Shown in pieces: positions 19,120-27,482 of a stretch of DNA of 64,000 nucleotides. Origin of the DNA: Raineya orbicola (GTDB taxonomy: Bacteria; Bacteroidota; Bacteroidia; Cytophagales; Thermonemataceae); NCBI RefSeq assembly GCF_002843425.1, contig NZ_NKXO01000004.1, positions 44,620-108,619 on the forward strand, written 5' to 3'. Below the pieces are notes generated by a model. It searched no databases, was not told where the DNA came from, and was given only the letters and a program-made list of their open reading frames with translations. Each line of letters opens with the position of its first letter. Positions within the stretch are counted from its first letter, which is position 1. The translations under genes and the position numbers were made by a program.

Positions 19120-19455
19120 ATGACCATCAAGGAGTTAATTAGTCGGAAAGTAGAGCCCAAAACACTTACCAAGCTCATTGTTCTGTTTTTTTACTCAAAC
19201 AGAGATGAGCAAAAAATTGCCTTGCATACAGAAAATCTGCTTTATTCTTATACACAAGCAGGCAAAATGCACTTTTTCAGCATTGATGCAAATCTCCACC
19301 CCGAACTTACCAAAAGTTTCAATGTCAAGCGTTTTCCAAAGCTAATTCTCATTTTTGAAGATAAAGAAATTGGCAGATTTGCCCAAGAAAGCATCAATGA
19401 AACACTTATAGAGCAAATTATCCAAGACTTGAAGACTAAAAATATTTTGCAATAA
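19120..19455 (+). CDS. Thioredoxin-fold protein without CxxC, at the head of the cbb3 oxidase locus
   Basis: A 111-residue protein (start ATG at 19120) with a thioredoxin-like pattern: 'LIVLFFYSNRDEQKIAL' in the place of the usual WCxxC strand, 'FFSIDANLHPELTKSFNVKRFPKLILIF' with the conserved cis-proline region, and 'IGRFAQ'. The redox cysteine pair is replaced (SNRDE), so it cannot act as a disulfide reductase. It ends 1 nt before the ccoI start, which suggests translational coupling and a role in oxidase assembly or copper delivery; that role is inference. No Cys is present at all in the domain core. Confidence 0.7.
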   Translation: MTIKELISRKVEPKTLTKLIVLFFYSNRDEQKIALHTENLLYSYTQAGKMHFFSIDANLHPELTKSFNVKRFPKLILIFEDKEIGRFAQESINETLIEQIIQDLKTKNILQ

Positions 19456-19456
19456 T

Positions 19457-21928
19457 ATGTCGGCTACTCATACCCATATTGCCACTACGTGCTACCACTG
19501 CGGCGATACCTGCAAGCCCAATGAAACTATATTCTACGATGATAAGCCTTTTTGCTGTAATGGTTGCCAACAAGTATATGCTCTTTTACAAGAAAATGGC
19601 TTGTGCGAGTATTACACAATGGAAGATTTGCAACGCATCTCACAAAAAGCCGAAGTACGAGCCGAAAAGTATGCTTATCTGAACTTGCCTGAAATCAAAG
19701 CCAAACTGCTGGATTTTTCCGATGGCAATACTGCTAAAATTACTTTTTACATTCCTGCTATTCATTGTAGTTCTTGCATTTGGCTTTTAGAAAACCTGCA
19801 TAAGCTCAACAAAGGCATACAATATAGCCGAGTAGATTTTCTTAAAAAGCAAGTGCTGGTTTCTTATGCAGAAAAAGAAACTGATTTGCAAGCAATTGTT
19901 ACCCTTTTAGCCCAAATAGGCTATGAGCCTCATATCACATTAAGCGATACCGAAAAAGCTGAAAATGAGCAAAAACGCATTAGCCGAGAACAAAAACAAA
20001 TCATTGCCAAAATTGCCGTAGCAGGTTTTGCCTTTGGCAATATTATGCTGATTAGCTTTCCTGAGTATTTTGGTTTTGATAGCCATTCAGAAGGTTCTTT
20101 TCGCAAATTTTTCCAATATATCAATTTCCTGATTGTTTTACCTGCTTTTTTCTATTCAGGTTGGGGGTATATTCACTCGGCTTACCAAAGTATTCGCAAA
20201 GGAATTGTAAATATTGATTTTCCTTTGGCTCTCGGATTGATTGTTCTACTTACTCGCAGTGCTTACGAAATCTTTGCCGATATAGGTGCAGGCTACGTAG
20301 ATACCCTTGCAGGGCTAATTTTCTTTTTGCTTTTGGGAAAATGGTTTCAACAACGCACCTATGATATACTCCGCTACGATAGAGATTTCAAAGCCTATTT
20401 CCCCGTAGCAGTGAGCTTACAAACCGCCGAAGGTACTGAAAAACAAGTACCTGTTGCCCAACTCAAAGTAGGCGATAGAATAGTTATTCGCAACCAAGAG
20501 CTTATTCCCGCCGATAGCATTTTGCTCAAAGGCGAGGCAAACATAGATTATAGTTTCGTAACGGGCGAGGCTATGCCTGTGGAAAAAGTTTTGGGCGAAA
20601 TCATTTATGCAGGAGGCAAACAGATAGGTTCAACTATTGAATTAGAAGTAGTAAAACCTGTTTCACAAAGCTACCTTACGGAGTTGTGGAATAAAGACGA
20701 ATTTCAAAAGAAAAAAGCCAGCCAAGAAGCTACTATTCGCTTGCAAAACTTTTTGAGTAAATACTTCACATTTGCTCTTTTGGCGGTTGCTTTTGGGGGG
20801 ATTGTGTATTGGCTATGGCAAAATGATTTGGCAAGAGCTATCAATGCTTTTACAGCAGTGCTGATTATTGGTTGTCCTTGTGCTTTGGCACTTTCATCTC
20901 CTTTTGCTTTGGGAACGGCTATGCGTATAATGGGCAAAACTAAATTTTATCTTAAAAATGTAGCCGTTATTGAGCAAATGGCTCATATTGATACCCTTAT
21001 TTTTGATAAAACAGGCACTATTACCGAAACTGATAAAGCTCAAGTTGAGTGGAAAGCCATACAGCAAGGGTTATCTGAAGCAGAAAAAGTAGCTATCAAG
21101 TTACTTGCTCGCAATTCTACACACCCGCTTTCACAACAAATTTACCAGTACCTCCCCCTTGATACTCCCCTCAGAATAGAGGTTCAAGATTTTGAAGAAT
21201 TTACAGGAAAAGGTATAAGTGGGAAAGTGGGAAATTTTTGGGTGCAATTAGGTTCGGCAAAATGGCTTGAAGTAGAAATGCCCTTACAAGACTACCACAG
21301 CAAAGTATTTGTGAAAATCAATGGTGAATTGAAAGGTTACTTTGTATTTCGCAATAGTTACCGCAAGGAAATAGAAACTCTCACACAAAACCTCTGGAAC
21401 AAAGGCTATGATTTACACTTACTTTCAGGAGATAACGCAGGCGAAGCCCCATATCTCGTAAAGTATTTCTTGAAAAATGAAAAAATGCACTTCAATCAAT
21501 CGCCTCACGATAAATGGGAATTTGTGAAAAGTTTGCAAAAAAGTGGAAAAAAGGTAATGATGCTCGGTGATGGCTTAAATGACGCAGGAGCTTTACAAAA
21601 AGCTGATGTGGGCATAGCAGTAACAGAAAACATTGCCTATTTCACCCCAGCCTCTGATGCCATTTTAGATGCTTCTGCATTAGGTAATTTGATAGGATTT
21701 TTGGCATTAGCCCAAAAAACGATGAGAGTCATCAAACAGAGCTTTGGAATATCTCTGATTTACAACATCATAGGGCTTTCTTTTGCAGTACAAGGCACAC
21801 TCTCGCCGCTAATTGCCGCAATTCTTATGCCTTTGAGTTCTGTTACTGTGGTAGCTTTTACAACATTAAGCGTAAAAGCCAAAGGAAACTTTTTACTAAA
21901 AAGCAATCGTCAAAATATTAACTGCTAA
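19457..21928 (+). CDS. ccoI: Copper-transporting P1B-type ATPase for cbb3 oxidase assembly
   Basis: An 823-residue heavy-metal pump that supplies copper to cbb3-type oxidase. The N-terminus has a Cys-rich metal-binding domain (CYHC at 12-15, CCNGC at 33-37) typical of CcoI/FixI, then an HMA domain with CSSC (104-107). The catalytic core shows the membrane CPC motif ('IIGCPCALALSS'), the phosphorylation site 'DKTGTITE' and the hinge 'GDGLNDAGAL'. It is followed within 4 nt by ccoS and then ccoNO, which fixes the role. It follows a CxxC-less thioredoxin-fold gene with 1 nt between. Confidence 0.95.
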   Translation: MSATHTHIATTCYHCGDTCKPNETIFYDDKPFCCNGCQQVYALLQENGLCEYYTMEDLQRISQKAEVRAEKYAYLNLPEIKAKLLDFSDGNTAKITFYIPAIHCSSCIWLLENLHKLNKGIQYSRVDFLKKQVLVSYAEKETDLQAIVTLLAQIGYEPHITLSDTEKAENEQKRISREQKQIIAKIAVAGFAFGNIMLISFPEYFGFDSHSEGSFRKFFQYINFLIVLPAFFYSGWGYIHSAYQSIRKGIVNIDFPLALGLIVLLTRSAYEIFADIGAGYVDTLAGLIFFLLLGKWFQQRTYDILRYDRDFKAYFPVAVSLQTAEGTEKQVPVAQLKVGDRIVIRNQELIPADSILLKGEANIDYSFVTGEAMPVEKVLGEIIYAGGKQIGSTIELEVVKPVSQSYLTELWNKDEFQKKKASQEATIRLQNFLSKYFTFALLAVAFGGIVYWLWQNDLARAINAFTAVLIIGCPCALALSSPFALGTAMRIMGKTKFYLKNVAVIEQMAHIDTLIFDKTGTITETDKAQVEWKAIQQGLSEAEKVAIKLLARNSTHPLSQQIYQYLPLDTPLRIEVQDFEEFTGKGISGKVGNFWVQLGSAKWLEVEMPLQDYHSKVFVKINGELKGYFVFRNSYRKEIETLTQNLWNKGYDLHLLSGDNAGEAPYLVKYFLKNEKMHFNQSPHDKWEFVKSLQKSGKKVMMLGDGLNDAGALQKADVGIAVTENIAYFTPASDAILDASALGNLIGFLALAQKTMRVIKQSFGISLIYNIIGLSFAVQGTLSPLIAAILMPLSSVTVVAFTTLSVKAKGNFLLKSNRQNINC

Positions 21929-21932
21929 AACT

Positions 21933-22109
21933 ATGGCTGTGATTTATTTTCTTTTGAGTGTCAGTGTAATAATGGGAACACTATTTCTGCTGGTATTCCT
22001 GTGGAATTTGCGAAGCGGACAATACGAGGACGATTATACGCCTTCAATACGAATACTTTTTGAAGATAAAAAACCTTCTAATTCCGAAAATTTTTCATCA
22101 AAAACCTAA
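21933..22109 (+). CDS. ccoS: cbb3 oxidase maturation protein CcoS
   Basis: A 58-residue single-pass membrane protein, start ATG 21933. The first 25 residues form one transmembrane helix ('MAVIYFLLSVSVIMG'), followed by the CcoS-type motif 'WNLRSGQYEDD', then a short polar tail. CcoS is needed for cofactor insertion into the oxidase. It lies 4 nt after ccoI and 13 nt before ccoNO, inside one operon. Confidence 0.92.
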   Translation: MAVIYFLLSVSVIMGTLFLLVFLWNLRSGQYEDDYTPSIRILFEDKKPSNSENFSSKT

Positions 22110-22122
22110 AATTTAACAAGTT

Positions 22123-24285
22123 ATGGAAGTAAAAACCTCATCTGCTTACACCCATAGTGGCATACTGGAAAAATTTGAATACGACAACACAATTGTTCGT
22201 AATTTCGGTATTGCCACAGTAGTTTTTGGGATAATTGGAATGCTTGTAGGTTTGCTCGTTGCCTTTCAGTTGGTTTTCCCCGAACTGAATTTTGGCATAC
22301 CTTACACAACGTTTGGACGCATTCGTCCTCTACACACCAATGCCGTGATTTTCGCCTTTGTAGGGAATGCAATTTTTATGGGCGTGTATCATTCTATGCA
22401 ACGCCTGCTCAAAACGCGTATGTTTAGCGATGTTTTGAGTCAAATACATTTCTGGGGCTGGCAACTGATTATTCTTTCGGCGGCTATTACCTTGCCTTTG
22501 GGTATTACTACTTCCAAAGAGTATGCCGAATTAGAGTGGCCTATTGATATTGCCATTACGCTGGTTTGGGTGGTATTTGGTATCAATATGTTCGGAACGC
22601 TCATCAAACGTCGTGAAAAACATATTTACGCTGCGATTTGGTTTTATATTGCTTCTTGGGTAACCGTAGCAATGCTTCATATTGTCAATTCTTTTGAGTT
22701 ACCTGTTAGTTTCTTAAAAAGTTATTCACTTTTCGCAGGTGTGCAAGATGCCCTCGTGCAATGGTGGTACGGACACAATGCAGTAGCTTTTTTCCTTACT
22801 ACCCCTTATTTGGGCTTGATGTACTACTACCTTCCTAAAATGGCAAATCGCCCAATTTACTCCTACAAACTATCTATTTTACACTTCTGGACACTGATTT
22901 TTATCTATATCTGGGCGGGTCCTCACCATTTGCTTTACTCATCTACTCCCGACTGGGTACAATCTTTGGGGGTAGTGTTTTCTGTGATGCTCATTGCTCC
23001 CTCTTGGGGTGGTGGTATCAATGGCTTGCTTACCCTTCGTGGAGCTTGGGATAAAGTACGTGATGACGCTTCGCTCAAAATGATGGTAGTTGCTATTACG
23101 GCATACCTAATGGCAACTTTTGAAGGACCTATGCTCTCGCTCAAAAATGTAAATGCCATTGCCCACTTTACCGACTGGGTAGTAGCACACGTACACGTAG
23201 GAGCTTTGGGCTGGAATGGAATGATGACTTTTGCCATTTTGTACTATCTTGTGCCTCGCCTGTATCAAACAGAAATTTATTCTAAAAAACTGCTCAATAC
23301 CCATTTCTGGATAGGCACTTTGGGCATTGTATTGTATGCTATACCTATGTACGTTTCAGGATTTACACAAGGTTTGATGTGGAAAGAATTTGCTGAAGAT
23401 GGCACTTTGCGTTATGGAAATTTCTTGGATACTGTTACCAAAATTATACCTATGTACGCAATGCGTGGCATTGGTGGTACGCTTTATTTTGCAGGTGTAA
23501 TTGTAATGGTGTATAATCTTTGGAAAACTGCCAAACAAGGAAAATTCGTTGCCAATGAAGCCGCCGAAGCTGTTTCTTTCCGCACACAACCCATAGGAGA
23601 GTTAAAAGGTTGGCATAAAATATTTGAAACCAAACCTTTGCTGATGCTTGTTGGCTCTTTAATTGTAGTTTCTATTGGTGGTTTGGTACAAATGATTCCT
23701 ACTTTTGTTATCAAAGAAAATATTCCTACCATTGCCAGTGTGAAACCCTACACTCCATTAGAGTTAGAAGGCAGAGATTTGTACATTCGTGAAGGTTGCA
23801 ATGCTTGTCATACTCAGCTTGTCCGTCCTTTCCGTTCAGAAACTGAACGTTATGGCGAATATTCCAAATCAGGTGAATACGTATATGACCGCCCTTTCTT
23901 GTGGGGTTCTAAACGTACAGGTCCCGATTTGATGAGGCTTGGTAAAAAATATCCCGATTCTTGGCACTATCATCATATGCGAGAGCCTGTTTCTATGTCG
24001 CCCGGCTCTATTATGCCTCCTTATCCTTGGCTTTTAGAAAACAAGATGGATTACGCCGATATTGAAAAGAAAATGCAAGTTCTACGAACTATGGGCGTTC
24101 CTTACAGCGAAGAGGACATTAAAAATGCCCGCAATAAAATTGATGAGCAAGCTACACAAATCGTAGAAAATCTGAAAAAAGAAAAAGTAAAAGTAGAGAA
24201 AAATACAGAAATCGTAGCTTTGATAGCCTATTTGCAACGCTTGGGTACTGATATCAAAGTACAAGAGCAAACCGCTCAAAAGTAA
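22123..24285 (+). CDS. ccoNO: cbb3-type cytochrome c oxidase, fused CcoN-CcoO
   Basis: A 720-residue fusion of the catalytic subunit (CcoN, about 1-480) and the monoheme subunit (CcoO, about 500-720), an arrangement known in Bacteroidota. CcoN has about 12 membrane helices with the haem/copper histidines in order: H71 ('RPLHTN'), H218 ('WYGHN'), H268-H269 ('GPHH'), and H356 and H358 ('AHVHVG'). CcoO is anchored by one helix (about 505-530) and binds haem c through CNACH (559-563) with 'PGSIMPPYPW' as the Met-ligand region. It reduces oxygen at low tension and pumps protons. A strong GC hairpin separates it from ccoQ. Confidence 0.97.
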   Translation: MEVKTSSAYTHSGILEKFEYDNTIVRNFGIATVVFGIIGMLVGLLVAFQLVFPELNFGIPYTTFGRIRPLHTNAVIFAFVGNAIFMGVYHSMQRLLKTRMFSDVLSQIHFWGWQLIILSAAITLPLGITTSKEYAELEWPIDIAITLVWVVFGINMFGTLIKRREKHIYAAIWFYIASWVTVAMLHIVNSFELPVSFLKSYSLFAGVQDALVQWWYGHNAVAFFLTTPYLGLMYYYLPKMANRPIYSYKLSILHFWTLIFIYIWAGPHHLLYSSTPDWVQSLGVVFSVMLIAPSWGGGINGLLTLRGAWDKVRDDASLKMMVVAITAYLMATFEGPMLSLKNVNAIAHFTDWVVAHVHVGALGWNGMMTFAILYYLVPRLYQTEIYSKKLLNTHFWIGTLGIVLYAIPMYVSGFTQGLMWKEFAEDGTLRYGNFLDTVTKIIPMYAMRGIGGTLYFAGVIVMVYNLWKTAKQGKFVANEAAEAVSFRTQPIGELKGWHKIFETKPLLMLVGSLIVVSIGGLVQMIPTFVIKENIPTIASVKPYTPLELEGRDLYIREGCNACHTQLVRPFRSETERYGEYSKSGEYVYDRPFLWGSKRTGPDLMRLGKKYPDSWHYHHMREPVSMSPGSIMPPYPWLLENKMDYADIEKKMQVLRTMGVPYSEEDIKNARNKIDEQATQIVENLKKEKVKVEKNTEIVALIAYLQRLGTDIKVQEQTAQK

Positions 24286-24290
24286 AACTT

Positions 24291-24305
24291 GGGGGCTTTG
24301 CCCCC
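24291..24305 (+). other. Intercistronic hairpin between ccoNO and ccoQ
   Basis: GGGGGC (24291-24296) pairs with GCCCCC (24300-24305) with a 3-nt loop. There is no T-run after it, so it is more likely to protect the upstream mRNA or lower readthrough than to stop transcription fully. Confidence 0.55.
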
Positions 24306-24344
24306 TTACCTAAATTTTCTATAAAAAACCAAATTCAAAAACCT

Positions 24345-24533
24345 ATGAGGCAGTTTCTTAATGGTGTGCAAGGTGTAGATATTTACCTGATTATCTCACT
24401 ACTGATATTTTTCACCTTTTTTATAGGAATGCTCGTGTGGCTGATTACAGCTAAAAAAGACAAAATGCAGCAAATCAAAAATATTCCCTTAAACGACGGT
24501 TCTATCCCTAACCAAAACTTATCAAAACAATGA
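24345..24533 (+). CDS. ccoQ: CcoQ/FixQ-like small oxidase subunit
   Basis: A 62-residue single-pass membrane protein: one helix at about 13-35 ('DIYLIISLLIFFTFFIGMLVW') and a charged tail ('TAKKDKMQQ'). Its position between ccoNO and ccoP and its size support CcoQ, which has little sequence conservation. The stop codon overlaps the ccoP start (ATGA), so the two are translationally coupled. Confidence 0.8.
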   Translation: MRQFLNGVQGVDIYLIISLLIFFTFFIGMLVWLITAKKDKMQQIKNIPLNDGSIPNQNLSKQ

Positions 24534-25408
24534 AAGCAATATTTCGCAAAATTGGTATTCTAGCTTTGTTTGCTTTGGCAAGTGTGCCACTCAAAGCCCA
24601 AGAAGTCGTAGCCATTCAGAAAAGTAGCGAAGAGGAAATGATTTTCTGGATTTTGGCTTTCCTGATAGGACTTACTGCTACCATAATCATCCTTTTAATC
24701 ATTACAGTTTTCCAACTGCTTAATCTATTGCAAAAAGAAACCAATCGGGTTACAGGCGAACACTTGAGCCTATGGGAACGTTTTATCGGCTTCAAACCCA
24801 AATCGCAAGAACATAAACTTTTGCTTGATGAAGAGTTTGACGGCATCAAAGAATTAGATAACCCTATTCCTGCGTGGTTCAACTGGTTTTTTGGTGTAAC
24901 GATTGCCTTCGCAGTATTGTATTTGCCTATTTACCACGTATGGAAGGTTTGGGATTTGCAAGATGCCGAATATGAAAAAGAAGTCAAAATCGCAGAGGTC
25001 AAAAAAGAAGAGTACTTGAAAAAAGTTGCTAATAGCATTGATGAAAAAAATGTAAAACTTATCACTGATGCAAAGCAAATTCAGAAAGGGGCAGAGGTGT
25101 ATAAAGCTAATTGTGCCGCCTGCCACGGACAAAAAGGCGAAGGATTAGTAGGTCCTAATCTGACCGATGAGTATTGGCTCTATGGCGGAAAAATCAATGA
25201 CATTTTCAAAACTATAAAATATGGTACGCAGAAAGGTATGCCCGGCTGGCAAAAACAACTCAACCCGCTTCAAATTCAGCTTGTAAGCAGTTACATTCAT
25301 TCGCTCAAAGGCACTAATCCCCCCAATGCCAAAGAGCCACAAGGTACAAAAGAAAGTAACGAAGGCAATGCAAATAATGAAAGTAAAGCCGTTTCACAAG
25401 CGAACTAA
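24530..25408 (+). CDS. ccoP: cbb3 oxidase cytochrome c subunit CcoP
   Basis: A 292-residue membrane-anchored cytochrome c. After a signal or first helix (1 to about 24) there are helices at about 37-65 and 117-138, the conserved CcoP N-terminal stretch 'IKELDNPIPAWFNWFF', then one haem domain with CAACH (195-199) and a Met ligand in 'GMPGW'. Proteobacterial CcoP usually carries two haems; only one CxxCH is present here. It feeds electrons from a soluble cytochrome into CcoNO. It overlaps ccoQ by 4 nt and the operon ends just after it. Confidence 0.95.
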   Translation: MKAIFRKIGILALFALASVPLKAQEVVAIQKSSEEEMIFWILAFLIGLTATIIILLIITVFQLLNLLQKETNRVTGEHLSLWERFIGFKPKSQEHKLLLDEEFDGIKELDNPIPAWFNWFFGVTIAFAVLYLPIYHVWKVWDLQDAEYEKEVKIAEVKKEEYLKKVANSIDEKNVKLITDAKQIQKGAEVYKANCAACHGQKGEGLVGPNLTDEYWLYGGKINDIFKTIKYGTQKGMPGWQKQLNPLQIQLVSSYIHSLKGTNPPNAKEPQGTKESNEGNANNESKAVSQAN

Positions 25409-25429
25409 ACACTAACTAAAACTATAAAA

Positions 25430-25460
25430 GGTAGCCTACTTAGGGCTACCTTACTTTTTA
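25430..25460. terminator. Two-way terminator between ccoP and the T9SS substrate gene
   Basis: GGTAGCC (25430-25436) pairs with GGCTACC (25444-25450). A T-run follows on the plus strand (TTACTTTTTAG) and, reading the minus strand, TTTTATAG follows the stem, so both convergent transcripts can use it. Confidence 0.8.
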
Positions 25461-27326
25461 GTTTCCTTGAACAATCAGCTTTTCAGTATAAATTTCCTTT
25501 TCCGTCTGTATCTGTAAGATATACAAGCCTTTTGGAAAATGATTTAGGCTTATACTCTTTTTCTCTCCTATATTGTTTACACTAATTGGTATTTTATTTC
25601 CTTTCAAATCTTGCAAAGAAATCCTTTGAATGTCCTCATCAAGTTCTATAAATACTTTATCGCTTGTAGGATTGGGGTAAATGGCAATTTTAGAACTACC
25701 CCTAAATTGCACGGTTGCTACACGAGAAAATTTATATGAGCCATCTTTATCAATAATTTTCAAACGATAATAAACCATAGCAAAAGGGATATCTATATCT
25801 AAATAGCTGAAATACAATTGGTTATTCCACTTTTGCTGACTTATTTCTTGCCAATTTTGTAAATTGTCTGAACGCTCTAAAATAAATTTATCCACATTGA
25901 TAGCTGTTTGTAAGAGCCACTCTATTTGAGCAGTTTGCTTAGATACAGCCTTTGCACGGAAATAAACCAACTCCACAGGTAAGGGTGAAGAGGAATTAAA
26001 AAATACGTTTGTACCAATATTTTCTCCATCTGCGGCTCTATCACAAGGAACATTATTATTATTACAACCTCCTTGCCCTTGCGAAGTAGCCACAGAAACA
26101 TTAGAAGGTGCTGAGGAAGTAAAGAAAACTACACCTTGCCCACCTCCACCACCTCCACCGTGTGTTGATGAGTTCACTGAGCCTCCACTACCTCCATTAG
26201 CACTAACCGAAATAGGACAAGTAGGCGAAACGCTCCAATTAGGCACAATAAATACAATTGAACCTCCTGCACCACCACCACCACAGCCGTCCCAACCATT
26301 ACCAAGTGGGGCATTGTTTCCATTGGCGGTTATGTTCAAAGTACCACAAGCACCCGCAGTTTGAAGCGTATTAGCCCTAATAATAATGATTCCACCACCA
26401 TTGCCACCATAAGAATCAAATCCATTATTCCTTTCTCCTGCTCCGCCACCGCCGCCCATAAAAATACGATTGATGTTGATATGAGCATTCAAACTAATTC
26501 CTCCTTGTCCGCCTGAATTACGACTGACCACATCACACTTCCAGCCCCAGCCACCAAGACCTCCTGCACTATAATTACCTCCTCCTCCACCACCACCATT
26601 GTGGCTATTGCCACCACCGCCACCATTGAGTATTTTTCCACGAGCCGCTACATAATTAGGGTTTGTATTACGATAGATACCTTCTCCTTTGGGAGCTCTT
26701 GGACCAGGAAAAGAAGCAAAGAAAAGATTATCTTCACAAGTAGGTGTGGGCATTGCTGTCCAATTAGTACTGCTATTATCATCATTAGGTGCTCCCCTAA
26801 AACCTGCTCCATTAGCAGAAAGATGATGTGCCAAAGTAAATATTCCGGGTACATCTATGGCTAAAACTCCTCCAATAGCTCCGTTCCAAGGCAAAGCACT
26901 CATATTAGAGGTAGAAGTGTAATGGGGCGAACCAAAACGTCTGAAAGTAATCACTTGTACAGAACTATTTGTTCCTATATTGTAACTATTAGTAGGAACA
27001 GCATCTAAAGTTAGCACGCGGGGCGGTCCTGCAACTTGTGAAACGATTTGCCTTACTTCATACAAACCCGCCGAATGAATACTGCCTAAATTACCAAAAG
27101 TGGCATCATTAGCAGTTGAACCTATTACATTATCTTGCATTTGCATTAGGATAATGTAGTCTCCATTATCAAAGGTGTCGGCAGTTTCGTCGATTTCACC
27201 AGCAGCGTTGGAAAGAGTAACTTGATTTCCCACAATACTGGTAACTCTTGCATATCCATTAACTACCTGAGCAAAAGAGTAATTTGCTGAGGTTACAAAC
27301 AAGATTACACATAAATACTTTAACAT
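25458..27326 (-). CDS. Secreted glycine-rich protein with a T9SS type A sorting domain
   Basis: A 622-residue surface or secreted protein. The start at 27326 opens a signal peptide (MLKYLCVILFVTSANYSFA). A beta-rich N-terminal part (to about 230) is followed by glycine-rich blocks with runs of up to seven Gly (about 240-430), then a fibronectin-like module with 'LPVELVYFRAKAVSKQTAQI', and a C-terminal type A sorting domain ('IYPNPTSDKVFIEL' to 'GLYILQIQTEKEIYTEKLIV'). The sorting domain sends the protein through the type IX system for cell-surface attachment or release. The adhesive or structural role is inference; no catalytic motif is seen. Confidence 0.88.
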   Translation of the reverse strand: MLKYLCVILFVTSANYSFAQVVNGYARVTSIVGNQVTLSNAAGEIDETADTFDNGDYIILMQMQDNVIGSTANDATFGNLGSIHSAGLYEVRQIVSQVAGPPRVLTLDAVPTNSYNIGTNSSVQVITFRRFGSPHYTSTSNMSALPWNGAIGGVLAIDVPGIFTLAHHLSANGAGFRGAPNDDNSSTNWTAMPTPTCEDNLFFASFPGPRAPKGEGIYRNTNPNYVAARGKILNGGGGGNSHNGGGGGGGNYSAGGLGGWGWKCDVVSRNSGGQGGISLNAHININRIFMGGGGGAGERNNGFDSYGGNGGGIIIIRANTLQTAGACGTLNITANGNNAPLGNGWDGCGGGGAGGSIVFIVPNWSVSPTCPISVSANGGSGGSVNSSTHGGGGGGGQGVVFFTSSAPSNVSVATSQGQGGCNNNNVPCDRAADGENIGTNVFFNSSSPLPVELVYFRAKAVSKQTAQIEWLLQTAINVDKFILERSDNLQNWQEISQQKWNNQLYFSYLDIDIPFAMVYYRLKIIDKDGSYKFSRVATVQFRGSSKIAIYPNPTSDKVFIELDEDIQRISLQDLKGNKIPISVNNIGEKKSISLNHFPKGLYILQIQTEKEIYTEKLIVQGN

Positions 27327-27426
27327 AATGGCATTTTTTTTTATATTTATACATAAAAATAACGAAAAGTAAATCATTGTAACACAATTTTTCGGCGAAA
27401 TAGGTATTTTTCTCGGCGAAATTAAA

Positions 27427-27458
27427 AACGCCTTTATCCTTAAAAAGATAAAGGCGTT
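27427..27458 (-). terminator. Terminator of pckA
   Basis: AACGCCTTTATC (27427-27438) pairs perfectly with GATAAAGGCGTT (27447-27458), and the minus strand continues with TTTAATTT. Confidence 0.85.
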
Positions 27459-27482
27459 GCAGAGTAAGATTTATTAAGTTAT

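Noticed and set aside
24291..24305. Full terminator between ccoNO and ccoQ
   Set aside because: The stem is strong but no T-run follows and ccoQ and ccoP are needed in the same operon.
26601..26864. Open frames on both strands within the glycine-rich T9SS gene
   Set aside because: They are produced by the repetitive Gly codons of the real gene and have no independent start or family signal.
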